64,000 nt of DNA from Marinobacter sp. F4206 (GCF_019392195.1 NZ_JAHXKI010000002.1:1736001-1800000); one strand, 5' to 3'; numbered from the stretch's first letter, positions 47,124 through 56,805 are shown. The notes: generated from the letters alone by a model not told the origin. Translations and numbers: made by a program.

Positions 47124-49474
47124 TGGGAATACTCCATGGGGCGTTTGGTCAATTCCTGATGCCGGGCGACCAGGCTCCTGGCGGTTTCCGCAAGGTCGGT
47201 GGCGGCCACGGGCCGGCTCAGGTAGAACCCCTGGCCCAGGTTGCAGCCCCATTGTTGCAGCAACTGCCAGGCCGGCAGGGTTTCGATGCCTTCGGCCACC
47301 ACCTTCAGACCCAGGCCGTGGGCCATGTCGATGGTGGACTTCACAATCAGCTGGTCCTGAGGTTCGGAGTCCAGCTTCAGGACGAACGATTTGTCGATCT
47401 TCAGCTCCTGCACCGGCAGCTTGCGAAGCTGGGACAGGGACGAGTACCCGGTGCCAAAATCGTCCACCGACAGCGTGACTCCCAATGCCTTCAGCTGGTT
47501 CAGGGTCGCCAGGGCTTCGTCGGGGTCTTCCATCAGGGCACTTTCGGTGACCTCCAGGGTGATGCGGTCAAGATCGTGGTGCCAGTCGGAAAAGGTCTCG
47601 GCAATGTGTTTGGTCAGGGCCGGCCAGGTCAGGTCCATGGCCGATAGATTGATGGCGATGCCGGCATCAATGCCCTGCTCTGCCCAGGCTCGGGCGTCGG
47701 CGGCAACGCGCTTCAGGATATGGGCGGTGAGGTCATGGATCTGCCCCGATTGCTCGGCCAGGAAAATGAACTCCTCCGGGGAGACGAAGCCGAGTTCCGG
47801 ATGAATCCAGCGAACCAATGCCTCCACCTGCACCAGCTGACCGGTTCGGGTATCCAGTTTTGGCTGGTAGTTCATGTGCAGGCCGTTGTCCGAGATTGCC
47901 GTGTGCAGATCGGAAATGAGCTGAAGTTCCCGCAGGTGGCTTTCATCCTGGCCCGGCTGATAGCGGGTAACCCGTTCCGGGTGTTCCTGGGCCTGCTCGA
48001 AGGTCAGGTTCAGCCGGCGGCGCAGTTCGTTGGTGTCGGCTGCATCTGTCGGCAGCTCCATGGTGATCATGACCGCCCGAATGGAGAACGGGGTGTTGTT
48101 GATCTGCAGTGGCGACTCGATCACGGCATGAAGGTGTCGAGTCAGCGCATCCACGCGCTCAGGACTCCGGGATGGCACCAGTGCCAGGAACTCGCCGCCA
48201 CCGGTTCGGGCAATGATGCGGGCATCCGGCAGTTCCGCCTGCAACCGCTCCGAGAGCCCGGTCAGTACCTTGTCGCCGAACTCCAGACCCAGGGTGTCGT
48301 TGACATCGGACAGGTCATCCAGTCGCAGTCCGATCAAGGTACAGCTGCCCTTCTCGTCGAACAGCTCCCGGGCCGACTGCATCAGTGCATTGCGATTGCC
48401 CAGGCCGGTAACATCGTCGTGGGTGGCGGCGTACCGGATATGGGCTTCCCGCTCGCGCAGGCGCTCAAGCATATCGCCAAGGGCGTTCCGGAGCCGCCGC
48501 AACTCGCCGCCGATACGGATATCGGGTGGCGTCGGGTTCTGGCCGTCGCCGACGGCCCGGGCATAGTCCGCGAGCTGAAGTACGGGCTTGCCGAGGTAAC
48601 GGGCAATGACCAGGGCCAGCAGGATGGCCAGGACCAGGATGGCGCTGACCAGCAGTCCAATCTCCTCGGCCCGGGTGTAGTAGTTTTGCAGGCTGGCCTC
48701 ACGGCTGATCATCAGGACCGCTTCGATATCCGGTGCCGAGTCACCGCCCAGGTTGATCGTGCGGCTGAAATATTGGGTAGGATCGAAGAGGTTCCGGGTT
48801 CGCGGTGCCGGGGTCAGCTCCTGAGTCATGGGCATCTCGTGATCGCCCGTCGCGGCCAGAATCTGGAAGCCTTCGCCGGCTCTCGTTCGCGCCCTGAAAA
48901 CCACGTCGGTTCCGCTCAGGCGTGCGATCACATTGGCCAGGCTCTGGTCCAGGCGGAACCCCGCCACCAGCCGCGCCCGAAGGCCGGGCCCTTCGACCGG
49001 CACCTGCAGGATTTCGTAGCCCTGCCCGCCGACGTAGGTGAAGGCCCGAGTGGTAGCGGATGCCGGCCCCGTCTGGTCAAGGGCACGCGGCACTTCCGGC
49101 ATGCGGTGGTTCAGCGTCGAGGCGAGAAGATCGCCCGCGCTGTTGATCAGCAAAGCGAAGTCGGCCTGGGCTCGCCGGCTGTGATTTTCCAGGGCACTGT
49201 CGAGCGTCGCAGGATCGCCGCTGGCCACTGCAGAGCGGAAGCCGAAATCCTGAACCACCACCGAGAGCCGGGACAGGTTCAGGTCGGTCCGGCGCGCCAT
49301 CACTTCCCGGGTCATCCGTTCGCCGATGGTGAGCTGCTGGGTAGCCCGACTTTTCTCATCCTCGAACAGGTACACCATCAGCAGGGCGCCAATGACCAGG
49401 CTGACGAGCACCACCAGGGCAATCATCGCCGCAATCAGTCGGCCGCGGAAGCCCAGGCGTTCAGCCAGTCCCAT
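47120..49474 (-). CDS. Membrane sensor GGDEF(degenerate)-EAL protein, probable c-di-GMP phosphodiesterase
   Basis: 784 residues. Two membrane helices (about 12-36 and 270-295) flank a periplasmic sensor domain of about 230 residues resembling double-Cache/GAPES types. A HAMP-like linker follows. The GGDEF motif reads GGGEF, losing the catalytic Asp, so cyclase activity is doubtful. The EAL domain is intact (VEALVRWIHP, LEVTESALM, DDFGTGYSSLSQLRKLPV, KIDKSFV). It probably hydrolyses c-di-GMP in response to a periplasmic signal, perhaps delivered by the cupredoxin or globin encoded on either side. Confidence 0.86.
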   Translation of the reverse strand: MGLAERLGFRGRLIAAMIALVVLVSLVIGALLMVYLFEDEKSRATQQLTIGERMTREVMARRTDLNLSRLSVVVQDFGFRSAVASGDPATLDSALENHSRRAQADFALLINSAGDLLASTLNHRMPEVPRALDQTGPASATTRAFTYVGGQGYEILQVPVEGPGLRARLVAGFRLDQSLANVIARLSGTDVVFRARTRAGEGFQILAATGDHEMPMTQELTPAPRTRNLFDPTQYFSRTINLGGDSAPDIEAVLMISREASLQNYYTRAEEIGLLVSAILVLAILLALVIARYLGKPVLQLADYARAVGDGQNPTPPDIRIGGELRRLRNALGDMLERLREREAHIRYAATHDDVTGLGNRNALMQSARELFDEKGSCTLIGLRLDDLSDVNDTLGLEFGDKVLTGLSERLQAELPDARIIARTGGGEFLALVPSRSPERVDALTRHLHAVIESPLQINNTPFSIRAVMITMELPTDAADTNELRRRLNLTFEQAQEHPERVTRYQPGQDESHLRELQLISDLHTAISDNGLHMNYQPKLDTRTGQLVQVEALVRWIHPELGFVSPEEFIFLAEQSGQIHDLTAHILKRVAADARAWAEQGIDAGIAINLSAMDLTWPALTKHIAETFSDWHHDLDRITLEVTESALMEDPDEALATLNQLKALGVTLSVDDFGTGYSSLSQLRKLPVQELKIDKSFVLKLDSEPQDQLIVKSTIDMAHGLGLKVVAEGIETLPAWQLLQQWGCNLGQGFYLSRPVAATDLAETARSLVARHQELTKRPMEYSQ

Positions 49475-50112
49475 CAGAGTTCCCGGAAACGCTGTTGCAG
49501 CAGATCCATGGAGTCGTCCATGGCCGGCTTTGGAACCAGGTCAATGGCCAAGGTTTGCGACGTGGCGCTGTCCAGTTGCCGCAGGATGGGCCGGGTGTTG
49601 TCCGGCAGACGCGGGTGCCAGATCTTGATAGGGAGCTGGCCGGATCCGGCCCTCGTCGTCAGCGTCACCCGGCCCTCGTCATTGGTCTGCCCGATGGCGA
49701 TGGTGTTGGTGACAATGATGAAGGCCTGCATGTGGTCGTGGATGTTGCAGCCCAGTTCGACAATGCCGGGGGTATCGAACAGGACCGGCGCTTCCGGCTT
49801 GTCGGCGTAGAGTTCGATATTGAAGGGTTTCGCCGGTGAGAACGAATAGACGTGATGCTGGGTGTTGTCGCGGTTGGGAAACTCGACAAGGGACCCGACC
49901 GGCAGGATCAGTACATCCGGATGAAACGCCCGGTCTTTCTGGTAAACCTCTGCCGTGATCGGAGTAACTTCGTCAACACGGTCCAGATAAACCACCGCGT
50001 CAGAGACCGGCTCGTTGCTGTCACCCTGGGTTACAGTGATGGTGAGTTCTGACGATAGCGCCGGCATTGACCAAACCAGGGACGCCAGCACAACAGCTAG
50101 TGATTTCCTCAT
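49474..50112 (-). CDS. Periplasmic cupredoxin-like protein (methylamine-utilisation-protein-like)
   Basis: 212 residues from the ATG at 50112; a longer start at 50235 lies within the upstream gene. A signal peptide ends at ALSSE. The cupredoxin fold has likely type 1 copper ligands His86 or His87 (NTQHHVYSFS) and Cys122, His125 or His127 and Met128 in LGCNIHDHMQAF. Proteins like this are often annotated as methylamine utilisation proteins by similarity only. It overlaps the GGDEF/EAL gene by one base and opens the cupredoxin-PDE-DUF3034-globin series. Confidence 0.8.
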   Translation of the reverse strand: MRKSLAVVLASLVWSMPALSSELTITVTQGDSNEPVSDAVVYLDRVDEVTPITAEVYQKDRAFHPDVLILPVGSLVEFPNRDNTQHHVYSFSPAKPFNIELYADKPEAPVLFDTPGIVELGCNIHDHMQAFIIVTNTIAIGQTNDEGRVTLTTRAGSGQLPIKIWHPRLPDNTRPILRQLDSATSQTLAIDLVPKPAMDDSMDLLQQRFREL

Positions 50113-50128
50113 CAAACTTCTGAACCTT

Positions 50129-50830
50129 TCAGGCCAAACCGGACCCCAGAGAAAACCGGATGTGGTTCCTAACCAGCAGGTTTTCCCAGTAGTGCCGCAT
50201 CCAGTCCCAGGCGGCGTTGTTGACCTGGTCAACAAATGGATCCAGGTTCAGCTCATAGTAGTCCGGTGTGCCGGCAATTTGTAGCACCGTCACGGTAATC
50301 GAATCATCCAGCTCGTTCGCGAATGGCTCGCCGATCAGCTGGTGGGCCAGCAGGTTAGCACGGGTGGCCTCGAGATCCACCAGTTCACTGGCCCTGATTG
50401 AACGGTTGTTCTCGTACATCTCTTCCATCAGACGGTGGCAGAGATAGGCGCGGATGAGCAAGCCATCCAGGCCGTCGTATTTTACGAGCAGGGCCGAAGG
50501 CTGGGTGAAGTAACGGGTGGCAGATTCCACGAAGGGCTCAAACAGTTCGGCCTTGCCGGCTTCCCGGGCACAGGCTTCCACGCACTCGATCAGTCGTGGT
50601 GCCATTTCAATGTACTCGACCGCAAACTGGAACAGACAGGTGGCAGGCTGATAGCCCTCAATCGTCACAGCCGCAGGCAGGCCGGCGGCTTTCTCTCGAA
50701 GCAGACGGAGAAAGGTGCCGGACCGGGCTTCCTTGCGCCGTGCCTGATCAATGATCTCGAGAACTACCTGTGGTGTCATTTCAGGAGATGCCGAAGTCTG
50801 AACGAATTGAGGTCGCAAGGCGCCTCCCAT
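50129..50830 (-). CDS. Conserved protein of unknown function
   Basis: 233 residues from the ATG at 50830; an ATG at 50779 (MTPQVVLEIIDQA) would give 216 and may be the real start. Neither has a good ribosome site. I do not recognise a family. The protein is acidic and largely helical, without signal peptide or membrane segment. It ends 16 bp before the cupredoxin gene on the same strand, so it could be the first gene of that operon. Confidence 0.6.
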   Translation of the reverse strand: MGGALRPQFVQTSASPEMTPQVVLEIIDQARRKEARSGTFLRLLREKAAGLPAAVTIEGYQPATCLFQFAVEYIEMAPRLIECVEACAREAGKAELFEPFVESATRYFTQPSALLVKYDGLDGLLIRAYLCHRLMEEMYENNRSIRASELVDLEATRANLLAHQLIGEPFANELDDSITVTVLQIAGTPDYYELNLDPFVDQVNNAAWDWMRHYWENLLVRNHIRFSLGSGLA

Positions 50831-50979
50831 TGTCCGGAACCAGTAACAAGGCAGGAAAGCAGGGCTTGAACGACCACAACAGGCCTGCCATTTCTGACAA
50901 GTGTAGTCGACATTTTACGCCTTGCGGGTTCCCGGCCATCAAAAAACGGAGGCTGAAATGATACAGCTTGAACAGGGTC

Positions 50980-52410
50980 TCAATGTTGCCGGAACCAGCG
51001 TCCGTGTTGGCTGTGGGACCAGCACAGCCAGCCCATGCTCAGGGCACGTGCGAGCATCAGGCAGATCAGTGAAAACCAGAGCCCGTGATTGCCCCAGCTG
51101 GTGGTCAGCCACCAGACCGGCAGGAACACGCCAAGTGCCGAAAACAGCATGGTGTTCTGCATGTCCCGGGTGCGCGTTGCGCCAATGAAGACCCCGTCGA
51201 GCAGGAACCCCCAGACCGCGGCAAACGGCAGCAGCCAGAGCCAGGGCAGGTAGTGCCAGGCGGTGGTGCGGACGTCCTCAATGCCTGTCAGCAGGGCAAT
51301 CAGGCCGCGGCCTCCGGCCACAAATACAATGGTCAGCAACAGCGCGCCCCACAGGGACCAGCGCAGTGCGCTGTGGAAGACGGCCCGGAATCGGCGCCGG
51401 CTGCCCTTGCCGATGGCTTCACCGATCAGGGCTTCGGCGGCGTTGGCAAATCCGTCCAGCGCATTGGAGATGACCAGCAGGAAGGTGATCAGCACCGCAT
51501 TGGCGGCGAGAATGGTATCACCCTGCCGGGCGCCCTGGGCGGTGAAAAAAGCGAGCACCAGCAGCAGGGCAATGGTCCGGACCATGATGTAGCGGTTGAC
51601 CTGCAGGATCTTCAGGTAGTCGGCCAGTCCGCCAATCAGGGCGCGAGTCAGCTTCTGGCCCTCGGGCATCCGGGACAGCACGATGGCAAACCCGATGCCG
51701 GCGGCCCCGTACTCGGCAATGACCGTGGCGATGGCAACGCCCCGACTGTTCCACCCGAACCCGGTGACAAACAGTATGTCGAGCACAATGTTCAGGCCGT
51801 TGGCGACGATCAGCATGATCATGGGACCGCGCGGGAACTGGGTACCGATCAGCCAGCCCACCAGGGTGTACTGGCACAGGACCGCCGGCGCGCTCCAGAT
51901 CCGGATAGCAGCGTACTCGGCGGCGAGGCTGCTGACATCCGGGCTGGGGTTCATCAGCGTCAGCCCCAGGGATATCAGGGGTTGATGGAGCAGGATGAGC
52001 AGCAGCCCGATGCCTACGGCAAGCATCACCGAGCGCAGCAGCAGCGCCACCTGGCCAAAGCTGTCGCGCTTGCCCCAGGCCTGAGCGGCCAGGCCGGTGG
52101 TGCCCATGCGCATGAACCCGAACGTCCAGTACAGGATGCTGAACAAATTGGCGCCCACGGCCACCGCACCCAGATACTCCGGGCTCTCCAGATGGCCCAG
52201 GACGGCAGTATCCACCAGGCCGAGCAGGGGAACCGTGAGGTTGGTCAGCATCAGGGGCCATGCCAATGCCCAGAGGCGACGGTCGGTAGCCGGCAGGTGA
52301 AACGTCCTATTCGTTTTGATTCTTAAAATCCTGTGGTTAGCAGTTTTGGATTTAATTGAATTTTTAGCCTTTTCCCGATCTGTGTCTATACTCGACTGTG
52401 AGGTATCCAT
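50980..52410 (-). CDS. dinF: MATE family efflux transporter (DinF-like)
   Basis: 476 residues from the ATG at 52410, preceded by GGAAG; an upstream ATG at 52494 is less likely. Twelve membrane helices are visible. The MATE N-terminus is typical of the DinF subgroup: LWALAWPLMLTNLTVPLLGL then VDTAVLGHL. NALDGFANAAEALIG marks the C-terminal half. It exports organic cations or drugs using a Na+ or H+ gradient. It is divergent from coxB. The DinF assignment is by similarity of these segments. Confidence 0.85.
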   Translation of the reverse strand: MDTSQSSIDTDREKAKNSIKSKTANHRILRIKTNRTFHLPATDRRLWALAWPLMLTNLTVPLLGLVDTAVLGHLESPEYLGAVAVGANLFSILYWTFGFMRMGTTGLAAQAWGKRDSFGQVALLLRSVMLAVGIGLLLILLHQPLISLGLTLMNPSPDVSSLAAEYAAIRIWSAPAVLCQYTLVGWLIGTQFPRGPMIMLIVANGLNIVLDILFVTGFGWNSRGVAIATVIAEYGAAGIGFAIVLSRMPEGQKLTRALIGGLADYLKILQVNRYIMVRTIALLLVLAFFTAQGARQGDTILAANAVLITFLLVISNALDGFANAAEALIGEAIGKGSRRRFRAVFHSALRWSLWGALLLTIVFVAGGRGLIALLTGIEDVRTTAWHYLPWLWLLPFAAVWGFLLDGVFIGATRTRDMQNTMLFSALGVFLPVWWLTTSWGNHGLWFSLICLMLARALSMGWLCWSHSQHGRWFRQH

Positions 52411-52510
52411 AAGCAGGCTTCCACTCTGGCTTTTCAGGTGTATGCGAGCGCCGGGAAGATCAGAGGGATAACGCAAATCCGACAAGAATAACACTCTGTG
52501 GAGACACAGT

Positions 52511-53635
52511 ATGCGCGTGCACGCTCAGCGGGCAGGTGCCCTTTTAGGCGGTCTGATGTTCCCCGCCTGGTCCATGGCGGACTGGACTCTGAACATGACC
52601 CCGGGGGTAACCGGCACCAGTAACGAGATATTCAGCCTTCACATGATCATTCTCTGGATCTGCGTCGCCATCGGCGTCGTGGTATTCGGGGTTATGTTCT
52701 GGTCCATCTTTGCCCACCGAAAATCCCAGGGCTACAAGCCTGCGAATTTTCATGAGAACACCCTGGTGGAGATTCTCTGGACCATCATTCCGTTTGTCAT
52801 TCTCGTGGTCATGGCCATTCCGGCCACCGCCACCCTGGTCGATATGTACGATACGGACGAGTCCGACGTCGATATCAAGGTCACGGGCTACCAGTGGAAG
52901 TGGCAGTACGAGTACATCAACGAGGACTTTGGCTACTTCTCCAACCTCGCCACGCCCCGTGCACAGATCAACAACCGGCAGGCCAAGGGCGAGAACTACC
53001 TGCTGGAAGTGGACAACCCCCTGATTATTCCCGTTGGTAAAAAGGTCCGTTTCCTGCTGACTGCCAATGACGTCATCCATTCCTGGTGGGTGCCGGACTT
53101 TGGCGTCAAGAAGGACGCCATCCCCGGCTTCATCAACGAAACCTGGACCCGGGTGGACGAGCCCGGCACCTATCGTGGCCAGTGCACCGAACTGTGCGGC
53201 AAGGATCATGGCTTCATGCCGGTGGTGGTGAAGGCCGTTCCCGAAGAGGAATACAACACCTGGGTTGCGGAGCAGAAAGCCGCCGCCGAGAAAGAGCGCG
53301 AGCTGACCCAGAAAGACTGGAGCATGGCCGAGCTGATGGAACGGGGCGAGAAGGCCTATCAAACCGCCTGTGCCGCCTGCCACCAGGCCGACGGTAGCGG
53401 TGCGCCCCCGGCGTTCCCGGCGCTCAAGGGCAGTGCGATTGCGACCGAAGACATGGCCGCCCACATCGACATCGTGGTGAACGGCAAGTCCGGTACGTCG
53501 ATGCAGGCGTTCGGCAACCAGTTGAGCGAGGTGGACCTGGCCGCGGTGATTACCTACGAGCGTAACGCCTGGGGTAACAACACCGGTGAAATGGTCACGC
53601 CCAAAGAAATTTTTGATTACAAGAACCAGCAGTAA
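52511..53635 (+). CDS. coxB: Cytochrome c oxidase subunit II with fused cytochrome c
   Basis: 374 residues; GGAG precedes the ATG. A signal peptide, two membrane helices (about 45-120) and a periplasmic CuA domain follow each other. The copper site reads HSWWVPDFGVKKDAIPGF plus GQCTELCGKDHGFM. A C-terminal cytochrome c domain carries CAACH near residue 290. This is the caa3/aa3-type arrangement of Pseudomonas coxB. It receives electrons from cytochrome c and passes them to subunit I. First gene of the oxidase operon. Confidence 0.96.
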   Translation: MRVHAQRAGALLGGLMFPAWSMADWTLNMTPGVTGTSNEIFSLHMIILWICVAIGVVVFGVMFWSIFAHRKSQGYKPANFHENTLVEILWTIIPFVILVVMAIPATATLVDMYDTDESDVDIKVTGYQWKWQYEYINEDFGYFSNLATPRAQINNRQAKGENYLLEVDNPLIIPVGKKVRFLLTANDVIHSWWVPDFGVKKDAIPGFINETWTRVDEPGTYRGQCTELCGKDHGFMPVVVKAVPEEEYNTWVAEQKAAAEKERELTQKDWSMAELMERGEKAYQTACAACHQADGSGAPPAFPALKGSAIATEDMAAHIDIVVNGKSGTSMQAFGNQLSEVDLAAVITYERNAWGNNTGEMVTPKEIFDYKNQQ

Positions 53636-53692
53636 TCAACGCCAGATAACAGATATCACCAGCCACAATAAATGGCGGTAACGGGGGTTTTC

Positions 53693-55276
53693 ATGAGTGC
53701 GGTTGCAGATACCCACGCCCAGGATCATCATCACGGCCCGGCAAAAGGTTTCAGCCGATGGCTGTTGACCACGAACCACAAGGATATCGGGACCATGTAC
53801 CTGATATTCAGTTTCGCCATGTTCCTGCTGGGCGGAACCATGGCCATGGTCATCCGGGCAGAACTTTTCCAGCCCGGGCTGCAAATCGTGCAGCCGGAAT
53901 TCTTCAACCAGATGACCACGATGCACGGCCTGATCATGGTCTTCGGTGCGGTGATGCCGGCCTTTGTCGGTCTGGCAAACTGGATGATTCCGCTGATGAT
54001 CGGCGCGCCAGACATGGCACTTCCACGGATGAATAACTGGAGCTTCTGGCTGCTGCCCTGTGCCTTCCTGATTCTGGTTTCCACCCTCTTCATGGAAGGT
54101 GGTGCACCCAACTTCGGCTGGACCTTCTACGCGCCCCTCTCGACGACCTACGGGCCGCCCAGTACCACCTTCTTTATCTTTGCCGTCCATATCATGGGGA
54201 TTTCCTCGATCATGGGCGCCATCAACGTCATTGCCACCATCCTGAACCTTCGGGCTCCGGGCATGACCCTGATGAAGATGCCCCTGTTTGTCTGGACCTG
54301 GCTGATCACCGCCTTCCTGCTGATCGCGGTCATGCCGGTGCTGGCCGGGGTCGTAACCATGATGCTGATGGACATCAACTTCGGCACCAGCTTCTTTGAT
54401 GCCTCCGGCGGTGGTGACCCGGTCCTGTTCCAGCATGTGTTCTGGTTCTTCGGGCACCCCGAGGTCTACATCATGATCCTGCCCGCGTTCGGGGCGGTGT
54501 CGCACATCATACCGGCGTTCTCCCGCAAGCCACTGTTCGGCTACGCGTCTATGGTCTATGCCGTGGGTGCGATTGCGCTGCTGTCCTTCGTGGTCTGGGC
54601 CCACCACATGTTCACCGTGGGCATTCCCATCGCCGGCCAGCTGTTCTTCATGTACGCCACCATGCTGATTGCGGTGCCCACCGGGGTGAAGGTGTTCAAC
54701 TGGGTGGCCACCATGTTCCGCGGCGCACTGAGTTTCGAGGCGCCGATGCTGTTTGCGGTGGCGTTCGTGATCCTGTTTACCATTGGTGGCTTTTCCGGTC
54801 TGATGCTGGCCATCGCCCCGGCCGATTTCCAGTACCATGACACCTACTTCGTGGTGGCCCATTTCCACTACGTACTGGTCCCGGGCGCCATCTTCGGCAT
54901 CTTTGCCTCGGCGTACTTCTGGCTGCCGAAATGGACCGGCCACATGTACGACGAAACCCTGGCCAAGACGCATTTCTGGTTGTCGTTCATTGGCATGAAC
55001 CTCGCCTTCTTCCCCATGCACTTCCTGGGCCTGGCCGGCATGCCGCGCCGGATTCCGGACTACGCCCTGCAGTTTGCTGATTTCAACATGGTCTCCAGTA
55101 TCGGTGCCTTCATGTTCGGGGCCACCCAGTTGCTGTTCCTGCTGATCGTGGTGAAATGCGTTCGTGGCGGTAAGAAGGCGGCGGCTCAGCCCTGGGACGG
55201 GGCCGAAGGTCTTGAATGGACGGTGCCCTCGCCGGCGCCTTACCACACCTTCGCCACACCACCGGAAGTGAAGTAA
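53693..55276 (+). CDS. coxA: Cytochrome c oxidase subunit I
   Basis: 527 residues from the ATG at 53693, preceded by GGGGG; an ATG at 53672 adds seven residues. Twelve helices carry the heme-copper oxidase ligands: MTTMHGLIMVFGAVMP, WFFGHPEVYIMILPAFG, WAHHMFTVGI and YVLVPGAIFG preceded by VVAHFHY. It contains heme a and the heme a3-CuB centre that reduces O2 and pumps protons. It sits between coxB and ctaG. Confidence 0.97.
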   Translation: MSAVADTHAQDHHHGPAKGFSRWLLTTNHKDIGTMYLIFSFAMFLLGGTMAMVIRAELFQPGLQIVQPEFFNQMTTMHGLIMVFGAVMPAFVGLANWMIPLMIGAPDMALPRMNNWSFWLLPCAFLILVSTLFMEGGAPNFGWTFYAPLSTTYGPPSTTFFIFAVHIMGISSIMGAINVIATILNLRAPGMTLMKMPLFVWTWLITAFLLIAVMPVLAGVVTMMLMDINFGTSFFDASGGGDPVLFQHVFWFFGHPEVYIMILPAFGAVSHIIPAFSRKPLFGYASMVYAVGAIALLSFVVWAHHMFTVGIPIAGQLFFMYATMLIAVPTGVKVFNWVATMFRGALSFEAPMLFAVAFVILFTIGGFSGLMLAIAPADFQYHDTYFVVAHFHYVLVPGAIFGIFASAYFWLPKWTGHMYDETLAKTHFWLSFIGMNLAFFPMHFLGLAGMPRRIPDYALQFADFNMVSSIGAFMFGATQLLFLLIVVKCVRGGKKAAAQPWDGAEGLEWTVPSPAPYHTFATPPEVK

Positions 55277-55288
55277 GCGAGGCGCCGG

Positions 55289-55891
55289 GTGGACGAGCAG
55301 CGGTCGTCAGTGGCAAGACCCGCGCGCAGCAATGCGCGGGTCATTTCCTGGTGCGTTGCGGGGGTGGTTGGCATGTTCGCCTTTGGCTTCGCCCTGGTGC
55401 CCTTGTACGACGTGTTCTGCGAGCTCACTGGAATTAATGGCAAGACCGGTGGCCGGTATGAGGCGCCGGTGGGCGCCGACGCCGATGTCACCCGCAAGGT
55501 ACAGGTTCAGTTCCTGGCCCAGAATGGCCCGGGTATGCCCTGGACCTTCCGGCCCGTGACCCGGAGTATTGACGTCCATCCCGGAGAACCGGTCACGGTG
55601 AATTTCTTTGCCCAGAACCCGACGGCCGAGGCCATGGTCGGTCAGGCCGTTCCCAGTCTCTCGCCCTCGGAAGGCACGCTGTATTTCCACAAGACCGAGT
55701 GTTTCTGTTTTAACCAGCAACCCCTGGCAGCCGGTGAAAGTACCGAAATGCCCCTGGTGTTCATTGTTGACCGGGACCTGCCAGAACACATAACCAAGCT
55801 GACCCTGTCCTATACCCTGTACGATCAGAGTCAACAGGCGAAGGTCTCAGGGCCGGTTCGACCAATCACAACAACAAACGAAAACGGCTAA
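55289..55891 (+). CDS. ctaG: Cytochrome c oxidase assembly protein CtaG/Cox11
   Basis: 200 residues from a GTG preceded by GAGG. One membrane helix near the N-terminus ends in YDVFCELTGINGKTGG, which is typical of Cox11. The copper-binding motif FHKTECFCFNQQPL is complete. It delivers copper to CuB of subunit I. It lies between coxA and coxC, as in Pseudomonas. Confidence 0.95.
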   Translation: MDEQRSSVARPARSNARVISWCVAGVVGMFAFGFALVPLYDVFCELTGINGKTGGRYEAPVGADADVTRKVQVQFLAQNGPGMPWTFRPVTRSIDVHPGEPVTVNFFAQNPTAEAMVGQAVPSLSPSEGTLYFHKTECFCFNQQPLAAGESTEMPLVFIVDRDLPEHITKLTLSYTLYDQSQQAKVSGPVRPITTTNENG

Positions 55892-55907
55892 GCCATCGGA
55901 GATTGTC

Positions 55908-56795
55908 ATGGCGGATAACCAGACCTATTACGTTCCGGAACAGAGCAAATGGCCGATCATTGCCACCGTCGGCCTGGGTGTGACCCTGTACGGTGTGGCC
56001 TCGATCATGGTCAACAGCAATCAGGGCGAAAGTACGACCGGCTCCTGGGTGATGTTCCTGATTGGCGCACTGATCATGGCGTACATGCTGTTCGGCTGGT
56101 TTGGCAATGTTATCCGGGAGAGCCGGTCCGGGCTGTACAGCCCGCAGATGGACCGGTCGTTTCGTTGGGGCATGAGCTGGTTCATCTTTTCCGAGGTGAT
56201 GTTCTTTGCCGCGTTCTTCGGCGCCCTGTTCTACGCCCGGGTCTTTGCCGTGCCCTGGCTCGGAGGCGAAGGTGATCGCGGCAGCTCCAACATGCTGTGG
56301 GAAGGTTTTCAGGCCACCTGGCCGCTGGTCAACAACCCGGATCCGGAAGCTTATCCCGGGCCCAAAGAGGTCATCAGCGCCTGGGGTCTGCCCCTGATGA
56401 ACACGATTTTGCTGGTGACTTCCTCGTTCACCATTACCGTTGCCCATCACGCCCTGAAGGCGGGCAACCGGGCCAAGACCAAACTCTGGCTCGGCCTGAC
56501 CATCGCTCTCGCCCTGGTGTTTTTGTTCGTCCAGGGTTACGAGTACATGCATGCCTACCAGGATCTGGACCTGACCCTGCAGTCCGGCATATACGGCAGC
56601 ACGTTTTTCATGTTGACTGGCTTCCACGGTGCCCACGTGATGCTGGGGTCACTGATGCTGATCATAATGCTGGTTCGCATCACTAAGGGGCACTTCACTG
56701 CCGACAACCACTTTGGTTTTGAAGCGGCGGCCTGGTACTGGCACTTTGTGGATGTGGTCTGGCTGGGCCTGTTTGTCTTCGTTTACATCCTTTGA
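55908..56795 (+). CDS. coxC: Cytochrome c oxidase subunit III
   Basis: 295 residues with seven membrane helices. MSWFIFSEVMFFAAFFGALF, NTILLVTSSFTITVAHHAL and the closing WYWHFVDVVWLGLFVFVYIL are diagnostic. It stabilises the proton-pumping core. GGAG precedes the ATG. A convergent small DUF2909 gene follows 10 bp later. Confidence 0.96.
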   Translation: MADNQTYYVPEQSKWPIIATVGLGVTLYGVASIMVNSNQGESTTGSWVMFLIGALIMAYMLFGWFGNVIRESRSGLYSPQMDRSFRWGMSWFIFSEVMFFAAFFGALFYARVFAVPWLGGEGDRGSSNMLWEGFQATWPLVNNPDPEAYPGPKEVISAWGLPLMNTILLVTSSFTITVAHHALKAGNRAKTKLWLGLTIALALVFLFVQGYEYMHAYQDLDLTLQSGIYGSTFFMLTGFHGAHVMLGSLMLIIMLVRITKGHFTADNHFGFEAAAWYWHFVDVVWLGLFVFVYIL

Positions 56796-56805
56796 GTGAG
56801 GCAGG

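Noticed and set aside
47720..49810. A 696-codon plus-strand frame spanning the GGDEF/EAL and cupredoxin genes
   Set aside because: It crosses two well-supported minus-strand genes and shows no recognisable domain.
50922..51188. A small plus-strand frame with a good GGAGG before ATG at 50958
   Set aside because: Nearly all of it is antisense to the conserved end of the MATE gene. The product is Cys/Arg-rich and unlike a real small protein.
51085..52326. A 413-codon plus-strand frame opposite the MATE transporter
   Set aside because: The product is hydrophilic and Gln/Gly/His-rich, as expected from the complement of membrane-helix codons.
53636..55246. A 536-codon open frame on the minus strand opposite coxA
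   Set aside because: It is the mirror of a strongly conserved gene in high-GC DNA. The product is rich in His, Gln, Gly and Arg with no recognisable domain.
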